DNA of 64,000 bases from Budorcas taxicolor. Lineage: Eukaryota > Chordata > Mammalia > Artiodactyla > Bovidae. Within the stretch, counting starts at the first letter, position 1. The number at the start of each line of letters is the position of its first letter. Under the pieces are notes generated by a model. That model searched no databases. It had not been told where the DNA came from and saw only the letters and a program-made list of their open reading frames with translations. Positions 23,015 through 34,276 of the stretch are shown in pieces. The position numbers and the translations under genes are program-made. Where the stretch lies: NCBI RefSeq assembly GCF_023091745.1, contig NC_068910.1, forward strand, positions 35,947,272-36,011,271. Reading direction: 5' to 3'.

Positions 23015-23599
23015 TTCAGTTCAGTTCAGTCAGTTGTGTCCGACTCTTTGCGAACCCATGGACTGCAGCATGCTGGGCCTCCCTGTCCATCACCAACTCC
23101 CAGAATTTTCTCAAACTCATGTACATTGAGTTAGTGATGCCATCCAATCATCTCATCCTCTGTCGTCCCCTTCTCCTCCTGCCTTCAATCTTTCCCAGCA
23201 TCAGGGTCTTTTCCAATGAGTCAGTTCTTCACATCAGGTGGCCAAAGTATTGGAGTTTCAACTTCAGCATCAGTTCTTCCAATGAGTATTCAGGACTGAT
23301 TCCTTTAAGGATGGACTGGTTGGATCTCCCTGCAGTCCAAGGGACTCTCAAGAGTCTTCTCCAACACTACAGTTCAAAAGCATCAGTTCTTCGGTGCTCA
23401 GCTTTCTTTATAGTCCAACTCTCACATTCATCCATATATGACTATTGGAAAAACCATAGCCTTGACTAGATGGATCTTTGTTGGCAAAGTAATGTCTTTG
23501 CTTTTTAATATGCTATCTAGCTTGGTCATAACTTTTCTTCCAAGAAGCAAGCGTCTTTTAAATTTCATGGCTGCAGTCACCATCTGAAGTGATTTTGGA
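23015..23599 (-). mobile_element. BovB LINE, 5'-truncated 3' end
   Basis: It begins with the inverted tail ttcagttcagttcagtcag and ends in the post-RT region at about gattttggag. The flanks gcccaaatag (23005-23014) and gcccaaatag (23600-23609) form a perfect 10-bp TSD, although the right copy resembles native BovB sequence at that point. The sense strand keeps only a 69-codon frame (23428-23637), while the antisense strand is open for 155 codons (23002-23469). Confidence 0.9.
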
Positions 23600-23609
23600 G
23601 CCCAAATAG

Positions 23610-24059
23610 GAATAGTCCAATTCACCCACAGAATCATGAGCTGAATAGTTGATTTTTTAAATAGTAAGTTTCAGGGTGTTCTGTTTTATAGCAGAAGCTT
23701 ATTTTGATAAATTTTTGCTACCTAGAAGTTAGATACATTTACACTTCATTCAAAGCTTTTGAAGTCTACCTCATAGAGTCACACTTTCACAAGAGCAAGC
23801 CCCACAGAGCCTTGGGAAGGAACAAGTGAAATGATAGACATAGAGTGTATTGCTCATTGCAAAAAGTAATTCAGGTAGCAAGTTGGCATAGATTCAATTT
23901 GCTGTGCTTCTCCCCTCTGAATTTGACTATATACTCTAGAAATAATTTCACAGAAAATAATTTTTAAAAAACTGAAAAATGGAAATAAGAAGTTGAACTA
24001 TCAAGGAACCTCAAAACTTGAAATATGATACACAGAAAATTTGTCATACATCTTAGACT
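23610..24059. other. no gene or clear repeat recognised
   Basis: AT-rich DNA between the BovB and the ancient L1; nothing supported. Confidence 0.5.
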
Positions 24060-26323
24060 GGGCAGCAGAGAGGGCTACAATCTATAACTGCCAACAGACA
24101 TAGGAAACAAGCAAATACAAGTAAAGTCTGCTCTCTGTGGGCAAAGGATTAACAAAAGGGAAAACTAGACACCCTGCCCCAGAGGCATCAGCAAAGACAG
24201 TATAGAATACCCATTGGCACTGATGGCTGGAGAATATATCAGGGGAAGCACTTTTCATATCAGAAGTCTAGTGAACACCATCCAATGGGCCATGGAAATA
24301 CCATCTGTCCCCAAAGTTATTCCTGAAAGAATTCAGTGGAAATGCCAAGTAGAATTTGAAAAAAAGAAAAAGAAAAGCAGAACAGGTTAGCATTGCAAGA
24401 GATCAGAAAACTAAAATTCTCATTGGATTGTAGCCCATATAAAGTAGGCCATAATCTACATGCTAAACTTAAACAGATATTTCCTACTAGAATAAAAGAT
24501 TTAATAATACCAATAGACTTCTAACATAACATGTAAAATGTCCAAAACACAACTCAAAATGACTCATTATACCAAGATCAGAAAAACACAACTTGAATGA
24601 GAAAAGACTATCAGATGATGCCAATATTGAGATGAATCAGATGTAACCATCTGACATAAACTTTAACACAGTCATCATAAAATAGTTTCAATAAGTTATT
24701 AGAAATTTCCAATATAAGTGAAAAATTCAAAATATGAGCATTATTATTTATTAATATATATTATAAAACTTATTTAAAATAATATTTATCCAAAATATGA
24801 ATTAGAGATCTGAAAAATACACTAACCAAAATAGAAAACTCACTGGATAGACTCAATAGTAAAGTGGAGTTGAAAGAAGATAGAAATGAAAAACTTAAAG
24901 GCAGAACAATGGAATTTATTCAATCTGAACAACAAAAAAGAATAGGCAACCCCCTCTTTCTCCGCCTCCCTCTCCCCAAAAAAAGAGAGAGAACAGAGCC
25001 TTAGGAAACTGAGGTTCAATTACAAAAGACCTAAGATTAATATTATTTGAGTCCCAGAAACAGAAAAGAAAGAACCTGGGGCTGAAAAGTTATTTAAATC
25101 AATAGTGGCTAAAAATTAACCATATTTGGTAGAATATATAAGACTATAGATTCAAAAGCTGAGCAAATCTAAATAAGATAAACTTAAAGGAGTCCATCCA
25201 AACATCTGAAATCATGTAAATAATTCATTGTAAAGGATATAAAAGTTTTACAAGCAATCAAGGAAATGCCAAATCAGGTGATAGCTGATTTCTCATCTTA
25301 AACTATGGAGGCAGAAGGAATTTGCATAATACTTTTATGTGCAAGAAAAAAAGAACTGTCAGATGTGAGTTGTATACCTAGAAACAGTGTCTATCAAGAA
25401 GTAATGGAAAATAAAGGCTCCAAATGGTAAATGAAGACTTTCTCAGGGAGGGGGGAAGAGAAACAAAGAAAATTTGTTGCGAACAAACCTAATTTAAAGA
25501 ATGTCTAAGGAAGCTCCTTGGCATGGTAACAGAAAGTATAAACTTCAGAAAGAAAATTATAATGGAATGGTAATAATAATACAATAATAATAGAATAGAA
25601 TAATGAAATAATAATAGAAGAGCATGTAATAGACTACCCTGATACGTCTCTTAATTCATATCTGTTGGTGGAAATAAGAAAAGTAACATCTGTTGTGTTA
25701 GTGTATGGAGAGGAAATACTTGGAACAAGCATATATATAGATATATATTTTTTAATTGGGAGTGCAAAGGACCTAAATGGAAGTAAGTTTTTAATATCCC
25801 ACTTGAAGTAAAGGGTAATGATACCAATAGACTGTGATAATTTACATTTGCACATTGTAATACATAGAGCAACCACAAAAAGCATTCAAGCAATAGACTC
25901 AAAAATGCTATTAAATAAAGATGAAACCCTAAATATATGTTCAAATAACACATGTAAAGAAATCAGAAACAGAAGTAAAGAAAGATATAAGAAACAAGCT
26001 GAAAACAAATTAGAGTTGTCAATGATGCAAATATAATCAAAATAATCTGGAATGCAATATATTATGGGATAGAACATGAAGGTGTCCTACTACCCTGGGA
26101 ACCATGGACGGGATATCTGAATTTGCTTGTACTGTGCTTAAAAATGGCTCTATGTTTTAAATGTTGTTCTGTGACTGTACAAAGTGTTATTCACTCTGGA
26201 AAGAACATTTCTTCATTTAGCCATGGATGACAGAATCTTGATAGAAATTTCCATTAAAAAACTTAGAACTGTTACAAATATATGAAAACAGTCAATATCT
26301 TTGAGATTTCAGAGTATTTCAGA

Positions 26324-26324
<1 letters not shown>

Positions 26325-26357
<33 letters not shown>
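26325..26357. repeat. (TA)16 microsatellite
   Basis: 33 uninterrupted bases of alternating TA, preceded by a small duplication of atttcagagtatttcagag. Such AT tracts can extrude cruciforms and are often length-polymorphic. Confidence 0.95.
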
Positions 26358-26359
<2 letters not shown>

Positions 26360-26534
26360 CTTGCATGTTAATATATACACTTTAATGATTCCTAATCTAG
26401 CGATGAATAATTTTAGGTTCAATGTTACAAAAAAAGTGTAAGATATACAAGGAAATGTAATGAAACAGTGAATAGAAAGTAAAACAATATAATTTCACTT
26501 CTCACGCAATGAATCAGTCTGCATTTAAAAGGTT

Positions 26535-26742
26535 GGTAAGGGCTTCCCTGGTGGCTCAGTCAGTAAAGAGTCTGCCTGCAATGCAGGAGAGCAGGGTTTG
26601 ATCCCTTGGCCAAGAAGATCCCCTGGAGAAGGAAGTGGCAACACATTCCAATATTTTTGCCTGGAGAATTCCACAGACAGAGAAGCCTGGTGGGCTCCAG
26701 TCCTTGGAGTCACAGAGTTGAACACGACTGAGTGAATAACAC
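26535..26742 (+). mobile_element. Bov-tA SINE
   Basis: Head ggcttccctggtggctcagtcagtaaagagtctgcc with B-box-like ggtttgatccc, then the Bov-A tail ending in gactgagtgaataacac. Perfect 9-bp TSD taaaaggtt at 26526-26534 and 26743-26751. It lies within the ancient L1. Confidence 0.95.
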
Positions 26743-27300
26743 TAAAAGGTTAACAATACCAATGTTATGAGAGTTTGAGGATATAGATACTCTCTTCCAC
26801 TGCTAATGAAAATGTCACTTAATATAGTCATTCTGTAGGGAAATTGAACACTATCTATTAAAATGTCAGACAAGCAAGTTCCATGACCCAACATAGCTAC
26901 TTCTCATCTATCCTAGAGTAACAAACTATTATAATGCTCAGTGATATATATTATAAAACTATTTACAAAAACAAACATTTTAAAACAACCTTAATGTTCA
27001 TGAGTAAGGTAATGACTAAATAAATAATGATATATCTATAGTAAAGGATATCATATATTTCAAAAGTGATAAACTCCTATACACACTCACATGGAAAAGT
27101 ACTGGAGTGAATTTAGCCAAGTAAAGGACAAAATATATAACTGGATACTTATATTTTTAAACACATCAAAAAGACCATATTTCCTTATAGATCTATGTAG
27201 ATAATTGCACAGGGAAAAACATCTGGAATGCTACACCTTAAACTTTCAACTATTTTAAATATGGTCAAAAGAACCAATACTAAAAATGACAGGAAATGAA

Positions 27301-28356
27301 AGATTTTTGTCTTAACTGTAATATTTTAATTTATTCAAGGAGATGTACTAATGTATAACAAATATTTTAATGTGTTAAAATGCAGCACAAATAGTTTTTA
27401 AATGTGTTCAGATACTGTAAATGTTTTCAAGAGCTACAACCCATTATTAAGGGCTAAAATATAAGCTTCAAATATTTTAAAATTTCTTCTAAAATCTCCT
27501 TTCTTTGTCAAGACACAATGTCTTGGCAGCAGACTGCCAGGAGGCTGCAAGCAGAGACTAGTTCATTTTCAGGAAGGCCATGCAATGCCTGTAGAGTTTT
27601 CTAGGGCTCAATTTATAAGGCCAACTCAGAAAAGTATTATCGTGAACTGTAAGTCTTTGCATGAAGAATCTGTTTGGAAGAAGAAAAGACAGAAAATAAG
27701 GCATCAAGTCAAAGGTCAAAAGAGAAGATTAAATGAAGCTTAAGTGACAGGTTGCCAGGAAGATGGAACCAACTGTTGTGTGAAGCGCAGACAGAGTCCT
27801 TCAGAGTTTACAAATATCTCACCCTGGACAACAAATTATGTGAATCTTCACAGAAACAGATTATAAAAATTAGTTGTGGTCATCCAGAGAATTTATTTTC
27901 TCTGGAAACTACTAGGAATTTTATTCCAGTCTTAATGCTCTCAAATTTCTGATATATGCAAACATATTTGGAATCAACTGGCTTGGACTCTTTTTTTTTT
28001 ACTTTGTTTTGTTTCCTGTTTGATTTGCTTTGTTTTGATTTTGTAAACCCTGGCCAACACTGAGTGTGCCAGTTTTATCTCATATATATACAAAATTTTT
28101 TTTTTATTTTTACTTAGAGAAGAATTTCCATTTTTATTCCTTTAGTTATTGCCTACCTTCTAGTACATATTATTCTTTTAAAGCTTCATTTAGGTGTTTT
28201 TTCTACCTTCTGAAACTACTTTCCAAGTCTCTTCACTTTTTCATCATTTGTCTCGCCCTTTATTTTCTAGCTTTCTCAGTCACCCTACAGCCATGCCCGT
28301 TTTACACTTCAGCATATCTCAACAATTTTTTTTGTTGTTGTTTTTTGTATGACTCT
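27301..28356. other. no gene recognised; T-rich tracts
   Basis: A moderately GC-containing stretch at 27500-27760 has no recognisable repeat. T/G-rich runs occur near 27991-28045 and 28095-28115. A 130-codon frame starting at 28066 is largely Phe/Tyr-rich translation of T-rich DNA that runs into the SINE, and I do not support it as a gene. Confidence 0.5.
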
Positions 28357-28366
28357 AGTTGGTTCT

Positions 28367-28641
28367 GGAGAAGGCAATGGCAACCCACTCCAGTACTCTT
28401 GCTTGGAAAATCCCATGGATGGAGGAGCCTGGTAGGCTGCAGTCCATGGGGTTGCTAAGAGTTGGACACGACTGAACGACTTCACTTTCACTTTTCACTT
28501 TCGTGAGTTGGAGAAGGAAATGGCAACCCACTCCAGTATTTTTGCCTGGAGAATCCCAGGGACAGAGGAGCCTAGAGGGCTGCCATCTTTGGGGTCGCAC
28601 AGAGTTGGACACGACTGAAGCGACTTAACAGTAGCAGCAGC
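28367..28641 (+). mobile_element. Bov-A2 SINE (dimer of Bov-A units)
   Basis: Two tandem Bov-A units without the tRNA-like head: ggagaaggcaatggcaacccactccag..gacacgactgaacgacttcac, a short linker of cactttcacttttcactttcg, then ggagaaggaaatggcaacccactccag..gacacgactgaagcgactt. It ends in a short (cag)n tail. Perfect 10-bp TSD agttggttct at 28357-28366 and 28642-28651. Confidence 0.95.
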
Positions 28642-28651
28642 AGTTGGTTCT

Positions 28652-29539
28652 TCCTTATATCCACCTCGTCTTACTACTGAATAAAATACAGAATCATTCT
28701 TAAAACATAACATTTAAATTTTCAAAATCTTATTCTCTTGACTTTGTTTCCATGTGTGTAAGTCTATGCCAATGTTGTTTGCTCTCCCTGTTTAATGACG
28801 TAGCTTTCTGCAAGTGTTGAGGAATGCTGTGTTCATCTTAGTAGATGAGAATTCCTATTAGACCATCTGTTTTGTTCTTTGCACAACTCACCAGCTCCAG
28901 CCATGGCCTTAACTTCTACCATTTATCAGTGAGAATGGGTGTGAGGAACTAGACACAGACCAAACAGCTGGTTATTTTGTAATACTCCTTATTCCTCTCA
29001 GCCATTCAGTACCAGATAACCAGGTACCAGCCTGAGTCTCTATTTAAACTTACTTATTCACTGCTCTTTCCTGGAAACATATACATGGAAATTGGCTGCT
29101 TGTTCCAAGAAGCATTTAACCAAAGTTGATCAGTTTGCTCCAATGATCCAGAAATTGCTCCTGGAACTTCTATTTATCCATACAATGGCAATATCCCTTT
29201 TAAATAAGTTTATCCCTTTATCTTTGGAGCTACAATTTTCCTTTTCTATCTACCAATGATTGTTCAAAGTTCCATTGTTCCGGTTATATTTTTAGAGGAG
29301 TGACTTTTAAGAATGGGATGCTGTGAACTTGTCACATGTGCGTCCTTTGCCACCTTGAAATGAAAATCTACCATCTAACCTTTATTGACATCTGGAGATC
29401 AAAATCTAGGACATAGGGGTCTTAACTTCTAACAGTGATGTCCTTTATAGGAGCTTTGTTAAAAGTACTCAAAATGATGCATTTGTATGTATTAATATTT
29501 CAAATAAACATAACCTTTGACTCTGGACATAGTGGAAGA
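28652..29539. other. no gene or clear repeat recognised
   Basis: Unique-looking DNA with average composition. No frame of note. Confidence 0.5.
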
Positions 29540-29940
29540 AGGAGAAGGCAGGACAAATTGAGAGAGTAGCATTGACATGTATACAGTACTGTGTATAAAA
29601 CTGATAGCTAGTGGGAAGCTACTGTGTAACACGGAGAGCTCAGCTCAGTGCTCTGTGATGACCCAGAGGCATGGAATGGTGGGGGACAGTGGTAGGAGGG
29701 ACTTATAAAGGGAGGAGATATGTGTTTACTTATAGCTGATCCATGTTGTTGTACAGCAGAAACTAACGTTATAAAGCAATTATCTTCCAAATTAAAAAAA
29801 ATCCTATGATAAACTATAATGGAAAGAATATTTAAAAAGAATATATGTATAAACAAATCACTTTGCTATATAACAGGAGTTATACTACAATGTAAAGCAA
29901 CTATAATAAAAACAAATAAGAAAAAAATAATAAACAATAG
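29540..29940 (+). mobile_element. L1 3' UTR, older cetartiodactyl type
   Basis: Sense 3' UTR blocks: attgacatgtatacagtactgtgtataaaactgatagctag, gctcagtgctctgtgatgacccagagg, atagctgatccatgttgttgtacagcagaaactaacgttataaagcaattat. A second related end (aaatcactttgctatataac..tactacaatgtaaagcaactataataaa) follows at 29850-29910, so this may be two joined ends. Confidence 0.7.
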
Positions 29941-29989
29941 AATAAATGAAGTCTGGGAATTTGACCAATATTGTTAATGATACCATTAA

Positions 29990-30240
29990 GTTAAGATGCT
30001 TAACTTAGGATGTTTATTGTAGCATTTTTTTGGAAACATAAAACACTGAAAGCTATCTGTATGTCCTTCAAAACAGTAACTAACATTTTTGTCTACTTAT
30101 TCTATGGTATATTATGCAGCTATTATAAACAAGAAAACATACATGGACTGATTTCAGGTTTGGAAATTATTCTCCTTTAAATGAAAATATCAAGTTATTG
30201 AGTAGCCTAGGATAGACTGAATAAGCAAACAGACAATGGT
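29990..30240 (+). mobile_element. ancient L1 3' fragment
   Basis: tgtttattgtagcatttttttggaaacataaaa, tctgtatgtccttcaaaacagtaac and tatggtatattatgcagctattataaacaagaaaacatacatggac follow the order of the old L1 3' end (tgtccatcaa..ggaatactatgcagccattaaaaag). Confidence 0.55.
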
Positions 30241-30845
30241 CAGCACAGATAGAGAGATAGATACTTTAATCTGATCCACAACAACTAATCCAGGAAATTA
30301 ACTCATTACTAGCCACATACCCAATCTAGTCAGACTGACATCTCTAGTCACTTATCTAGGAAGCCAAGCATAACCCTTCTAATAATTGGCCCCACATGGC
30401 CAGGATTTGATTAATAGGCGACAACTTCCCTAATTTTTGTTCCATTCCAACCTAAGACAAAGCAGGGAACCCCAAATAAACACTCGTAAGCAATAAAATA
30501 GGATATCCCACTTCTTCGTTTACTTACCTACCTGCAGCTTCCCCATGCCAACCACCTCCAATCAGGGCATACCTGAAGCATCTCTCTCTTTTTTTTTTTT
30601 GTTTTCATTAGAAAGCTTTTCCACTCTGCTGCCTACATTTGAGTCAGCCAGAACAAGTAATGATGGTTGACACCCTTGCTATAGCAAGTTCTGAGTAAAT
30701 ATTTCATACTTGTTCTCATGTATTCTTACATATATAAAGTGCAATATTGTTTGTAACCATAAAGTATACATAAACAAGTTTACATGTTTAAATCAACAAC
30801 AGAAAGAAAAAGCAATGTGTGATTTTGTTTAAATTGGAAGATTAG
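30241..30845. other. no gene recognised
   Basis: A T-run lies at about 30589-30600. Faint old-L1-like sequence may continue at 30700-30830, but I cannot delimit it. Confidence 0.45.
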
Positions 30846-31078
30846 GATTGACATGTACACACTACTATATATAGAATACATAACTAATAGCCACCTATTG
30901 TATAGCATAGGAAAGTCTACTCAATACTAATTAATGGCCTACATAGGAAAAGAATCTTCAAAAGATTCTTTTGGCTATACGTGTATATATAGCTGATTCA
31001 CTTTGCTACACACCTGAAACTAACACAACATTGTAAGTCAACTATGCTCCAATAAAAATTTCCAAAAAAACAAAAAAG
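30846..31078 (+). mobile_element. L1 3' UTR, older cetartiodactyl type
   Basis: attgacatgtacacactactatatatagaatacataactaatagcc, atagctgattcactttgctacacacctgaaactaacacaacattgtaagtcaactatgctccaataaaa ends with an AATAAA signal and an A-rich tail. Same family and orientation as 29540, opposite to 15625. Confidence 0.75.
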
Positions 31079-32628
31079 GATAGGAAATAGCATGCCAGTT
31101 TTCTAATTCAGGCCATTAAAAAAAAGACAAAACTCATTAACTCACTTATTTATGCTTATCTCATATAAAATAACTATGATAGTCATATTGAGTATGATTT
31201 TTAATATCTTTATAAATATATTTCTTATATCAGCTGTTCCTTGTGGCTATTTGAGGAGATACCTGACTGACTGTCTTCTATGTGAATGCAAGTTCAGAAG
31301 TAGAGAGTCCTTAAAATCACTTGAAAATTATTTTTGAACTACAAATATTTAGTTTAGTGTGAGAAAATTTTTAATGCTTTCCTGCTGTTCTTTTCAACAT
31401 TCATTCCGTGTTTTATTCTCGTTAGAGTTGAACATTCTAAAATGTACTTGAGTTTTACCTTAAGTACTGCTATATCCAAAGGAACAAAGAATATTCCTTA
31501 TCAGCCCCTTCCTGCTGGACTTCCTAATACATTTGCTTCCCAGCTATTAACCCAGGAGACCTGTGTTCACAATCACTTTGTGCTTCTTAAGACTCTACAG
31601 GTTTACTTCTGTAAGACATTCTTGTAAAGATTAATACATTTTTCGGTACTGAACAATGTTTGCCAATATCCCCTTGGCTTGTGGCTAAAAAATGAATAGA
31701 CCATCCAGTCAAACCACTGGAGATCTCAACTTTTCTCTGGAAACACTATTTGCTTAGGGAAGAACCACCCTGGGAAAGTGAACTGCTAACAGTATCATGT
31801 AGCCTTTTGTTAGGAAAGTAGAAAAAGACCCGTCAATTTATTAGTCAACCATCAAGACTTAAATTGCTTCAAAATATTTTCAGTAAGTCTTGACAATTGA
31901 AAATATGTAATTATAACAAAATAACTGCCATCAATTAAAATCGATTTCAGTTCTTGGTGAAATATTTAAGGAAATCCATAAGTTAATCAAATTTCCCAAA
32001 CCTTTCACCACCTACATGAGTAATAGACCCACGTGTTGACAGAATTAAAAGAGGAAGTTATTTTGTCTATACTCAAAGCTGTAAAATTTTTCTTCCCTCT
32101 TAAGGAACTTCTAAATTATAAATAGGAAGTTTTAGAAATGAAAGAAAGCCAATCTGTAGATCTTTTCAAGCTGTTTTATTTCAAATGTTTTACTTGTTTT
32201 TCTAATCATTTTAGGTAGAAAAATTATTATTATTTATGAATATAAATAACTTTTGGTGTGTACTCAACATTCTACTTGTCTCTACAGAAATTTTTTAAAA
32301 TACAAGCTTCTATCTCCTAAAAGGACCAGGGGGACTCATTTGCAAAGAAGTTTTTAATGGCTAATCAAGCAACAAAACCCAAATGTACAAGAAAATATAC
32401 TAAGGCTTTGAGTTATACATACAAAAGAGTTTTTCATAAGAAGCAAACATTCTTGAAAAATATACATTGCCTATTGCAAGGTATACTAAGGTAAAATTGT
32501 GAGTGAAGGCAAAAGTAGTAACTACATGCCAAATGAACTATATATAGATAGATATAGATATTTAGATATAAATATATCCGATTATGGAGAAAACAACATT
32601 TCTAATCATATTATTTAACCATTTGAAT
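31079..32628. other. AT-rich sequence, no gene
   Basis: Two 61-codon plus frames (31152-31337, 31442-31627) have no recognisable motif. A (GATA/TATA)-like tract occurs at about 32540-32577. Confidence 0.55.
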
Positions 32629-32640
32629 TTAACTCAGTGT

Positions 32641-32862
32641 GCATGCATGTGTGCTAAGTTGCTCAGTCATGTCCGACTCTTTGTGACCCTATGGACTGTA
32701 GCCCACCAGGCTCCTCTGTCCATGGGAATCCTCCAGGCAAGAATTCTGGAGTGGGTTGCCATGCCCACCTCCAGGGGATCTTCCTGACCCAGGGATCAAA
32801 CCATTGTCTCTCTCCCAAATTGACAGGCAGGTTCTTTACCACTAGCACTACCTAGGAAGCCC
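32641..32862 (-). mobile_element. Bov-tA SINE
   Basis: Inverted Bov-A tail (gctaagttgctcagtcatgtccgactc..ggagtgggttgccatg), then the inverted tRNA-like head (gggatcaaaccattgtctc..ctaggaagccc). The flanks ttaactcagtgt (32629-32640) and ttaattcagtgt (32863-32874) form a 12-bp TSD with one change. Confidence 0.95.
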
Positions 32863-32874
32863 TTAATTCAGTGT

Positions 32875-33825
32875 ACAATTACTCAAATTTTCACTTGGTT
32901 TTGCCAGAAAAGACAAAGGATTAGTTGTTTGTGGCCTTGGAATTCTGATAACTACTTATCCATTTGTCAAAAAAAAAAAAAAAAATCCATGATTAAAAAT
33001 GCATCAAATGTCACTGTAACTTTTTGCAGTGACTATGTTGGATTCAAATCACCAGAAATGCATATTTTAGGAGCATAACTTTTTTAGGACAGATTGTTTG
33101 GATTGACAACCATTTATGAAGATGGTGGAGAGAGAAAAAGTACTTGTTTGAAATGAAAGTGTTGCAAGGATTCTGAATTTATCTAGTATTTGATTCCATT
33201 CCAATTTAATCTATGCATTCCTATGTCATTTATTTCCATGGCAACTGGATACTCATTTTAAAAATCACATCAAACTGTGAGAGGGAAAAGATGCAAAAAT
33301 TTAAATGGATGTAAACTCAACATGATGTGAAACATTTTCATGATAAATGAATATTTAAGCAGAATCCATAACTGGTATAATAAAACTAATAGAATTAAAT
33401 CAACGATTGCTAATTTATCCCCATTTTCACAGAATATACACATTGCTCTAGCATTTTTTCATGTAACATTAATTATTTTATTCTGATTTTTAAAAGTAAT
33501 ATATGCCACTTACAGAAACAGCTTACCCAGGGAAAGGCACATGAGGATGAGGTGTTTTTATGGGTTTCAATCACAACTTAAAGAGAACCTTTGGCAATGT
33601 CCAGAGTACCTTATGTCCTGAAAACTAAGGAAGAGTATGCCTTCAAATTATCCTCAAATTCCTTGCAGCAAAAACCCACTTAAGTAGCACCAGCCTTGAC
33701 TTCTAAATGGAACAGTATATCTACGGGAAATAAAATGATGACATTTACATCATAAAGCTAAAGAAAACCTGGGGAAGTTTTTGCTGGCAGCTTTCACCCT
33801 TATTTCCACTGAAAACTTGACTAAT
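32875..33825. other. AT-rich sequence, no gene
   Basis: An A-run lies at 32970-32986. Nothing else is recognised. Confidence 0.55.
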
Positions 33826-33838
33826 GTCAGTGTCATAT

Positions 33839-34036
33839 GTCACGTCCAACTTTTTGTGACCCATGGACTGTAGCCCCCCGGGCTCCTCTGTCCATGGGAT
33901 TTTCCTGGCAAGAATACTGAGCAGTTTGCCACTTCCTACTCCAGGGGATCTTCCCAACTCAGGGATCAAACCCACGTCTCTTGTGTCTCCTGAATTGGCA
34001 GGCGGATTCTTTACCACTGAGCCACCTGAAAAGCCC
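33839..34036 (-). mobile_element. Bov-tA SINE
   Basis: Inverted Bov-A tail (gtcacgtccaactttttgtgacc..tccatgggattttcctggcaag) and inverted head (gggatcaaacccacgtctc..ccacctgaaaagccc). Perfect 13-bp TSD gtcagtgtcatat at 33826-33838 and 34037-34049. Confidence 0.96.
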
Positions 34037-34276
34037 GTCAGTGTCATATCCTCCAGGAATTCTCCCAGTAAACTCTGCTGAAGCTTTCTGATGGACCTGG
34101 AACTACTGCTGATGCTGGGTGCTTCACTTTGGGAAATTCACTAATCAGATCCAGGCAGCCTCGGAGAGCTGTAACTTCCAGTACTTGGAGGTTCCAGGGA
34201 TGACCGCTAGCCTCTCCTAGAAGAGTCTTGGTTAACCTGCCACCATCACTCTGTGAAACACATACTTCAGTTCAGT

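Larger units (their letters stand above)
24060..27300 (+). mobile_element. ancient L1M/HAL1-like element, decayed
   Basis: A long ordered series of old L1 blocks: aactcactggatagactcaatagtaaagtggag (24836), gaacaatggaatttattcaatctgaacaacaaaaaag (24906), tgatttctcatcttaaactatggaggcagaaggaatttgc (25287), aaaaaagaactgtcagatgtgagttgtatacctagaaac (25345), and a 3' part with gtcattctgtagggaaattgaacactatctattaaaatg (26827) and gagtaaggtaatgactaaataaataatg (27002). No frame survives. A Bov-tA (26535-26742) and a (TA)n tract interrupt it. The boundaries are approximate, and more than one old fragment may be joined. Confidence 0.6.

Noticed and set aside
28066..28458. 130-codon Phe/Tyr-rich plus frame as a membrane protein
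   Set aside because: It is translation of T-rich DNA that reads on into the Bov-A2 SINE. There is no evidence for a gene.
28309..28612. Minus-strand frames over Bov-A2 with SFSRVQLLATPWTAA-like translation
   Set aside because: These are antisense translations of Bov-A SINE sequence, a well-known source of spurious hypothetical proteins in ruminant data.
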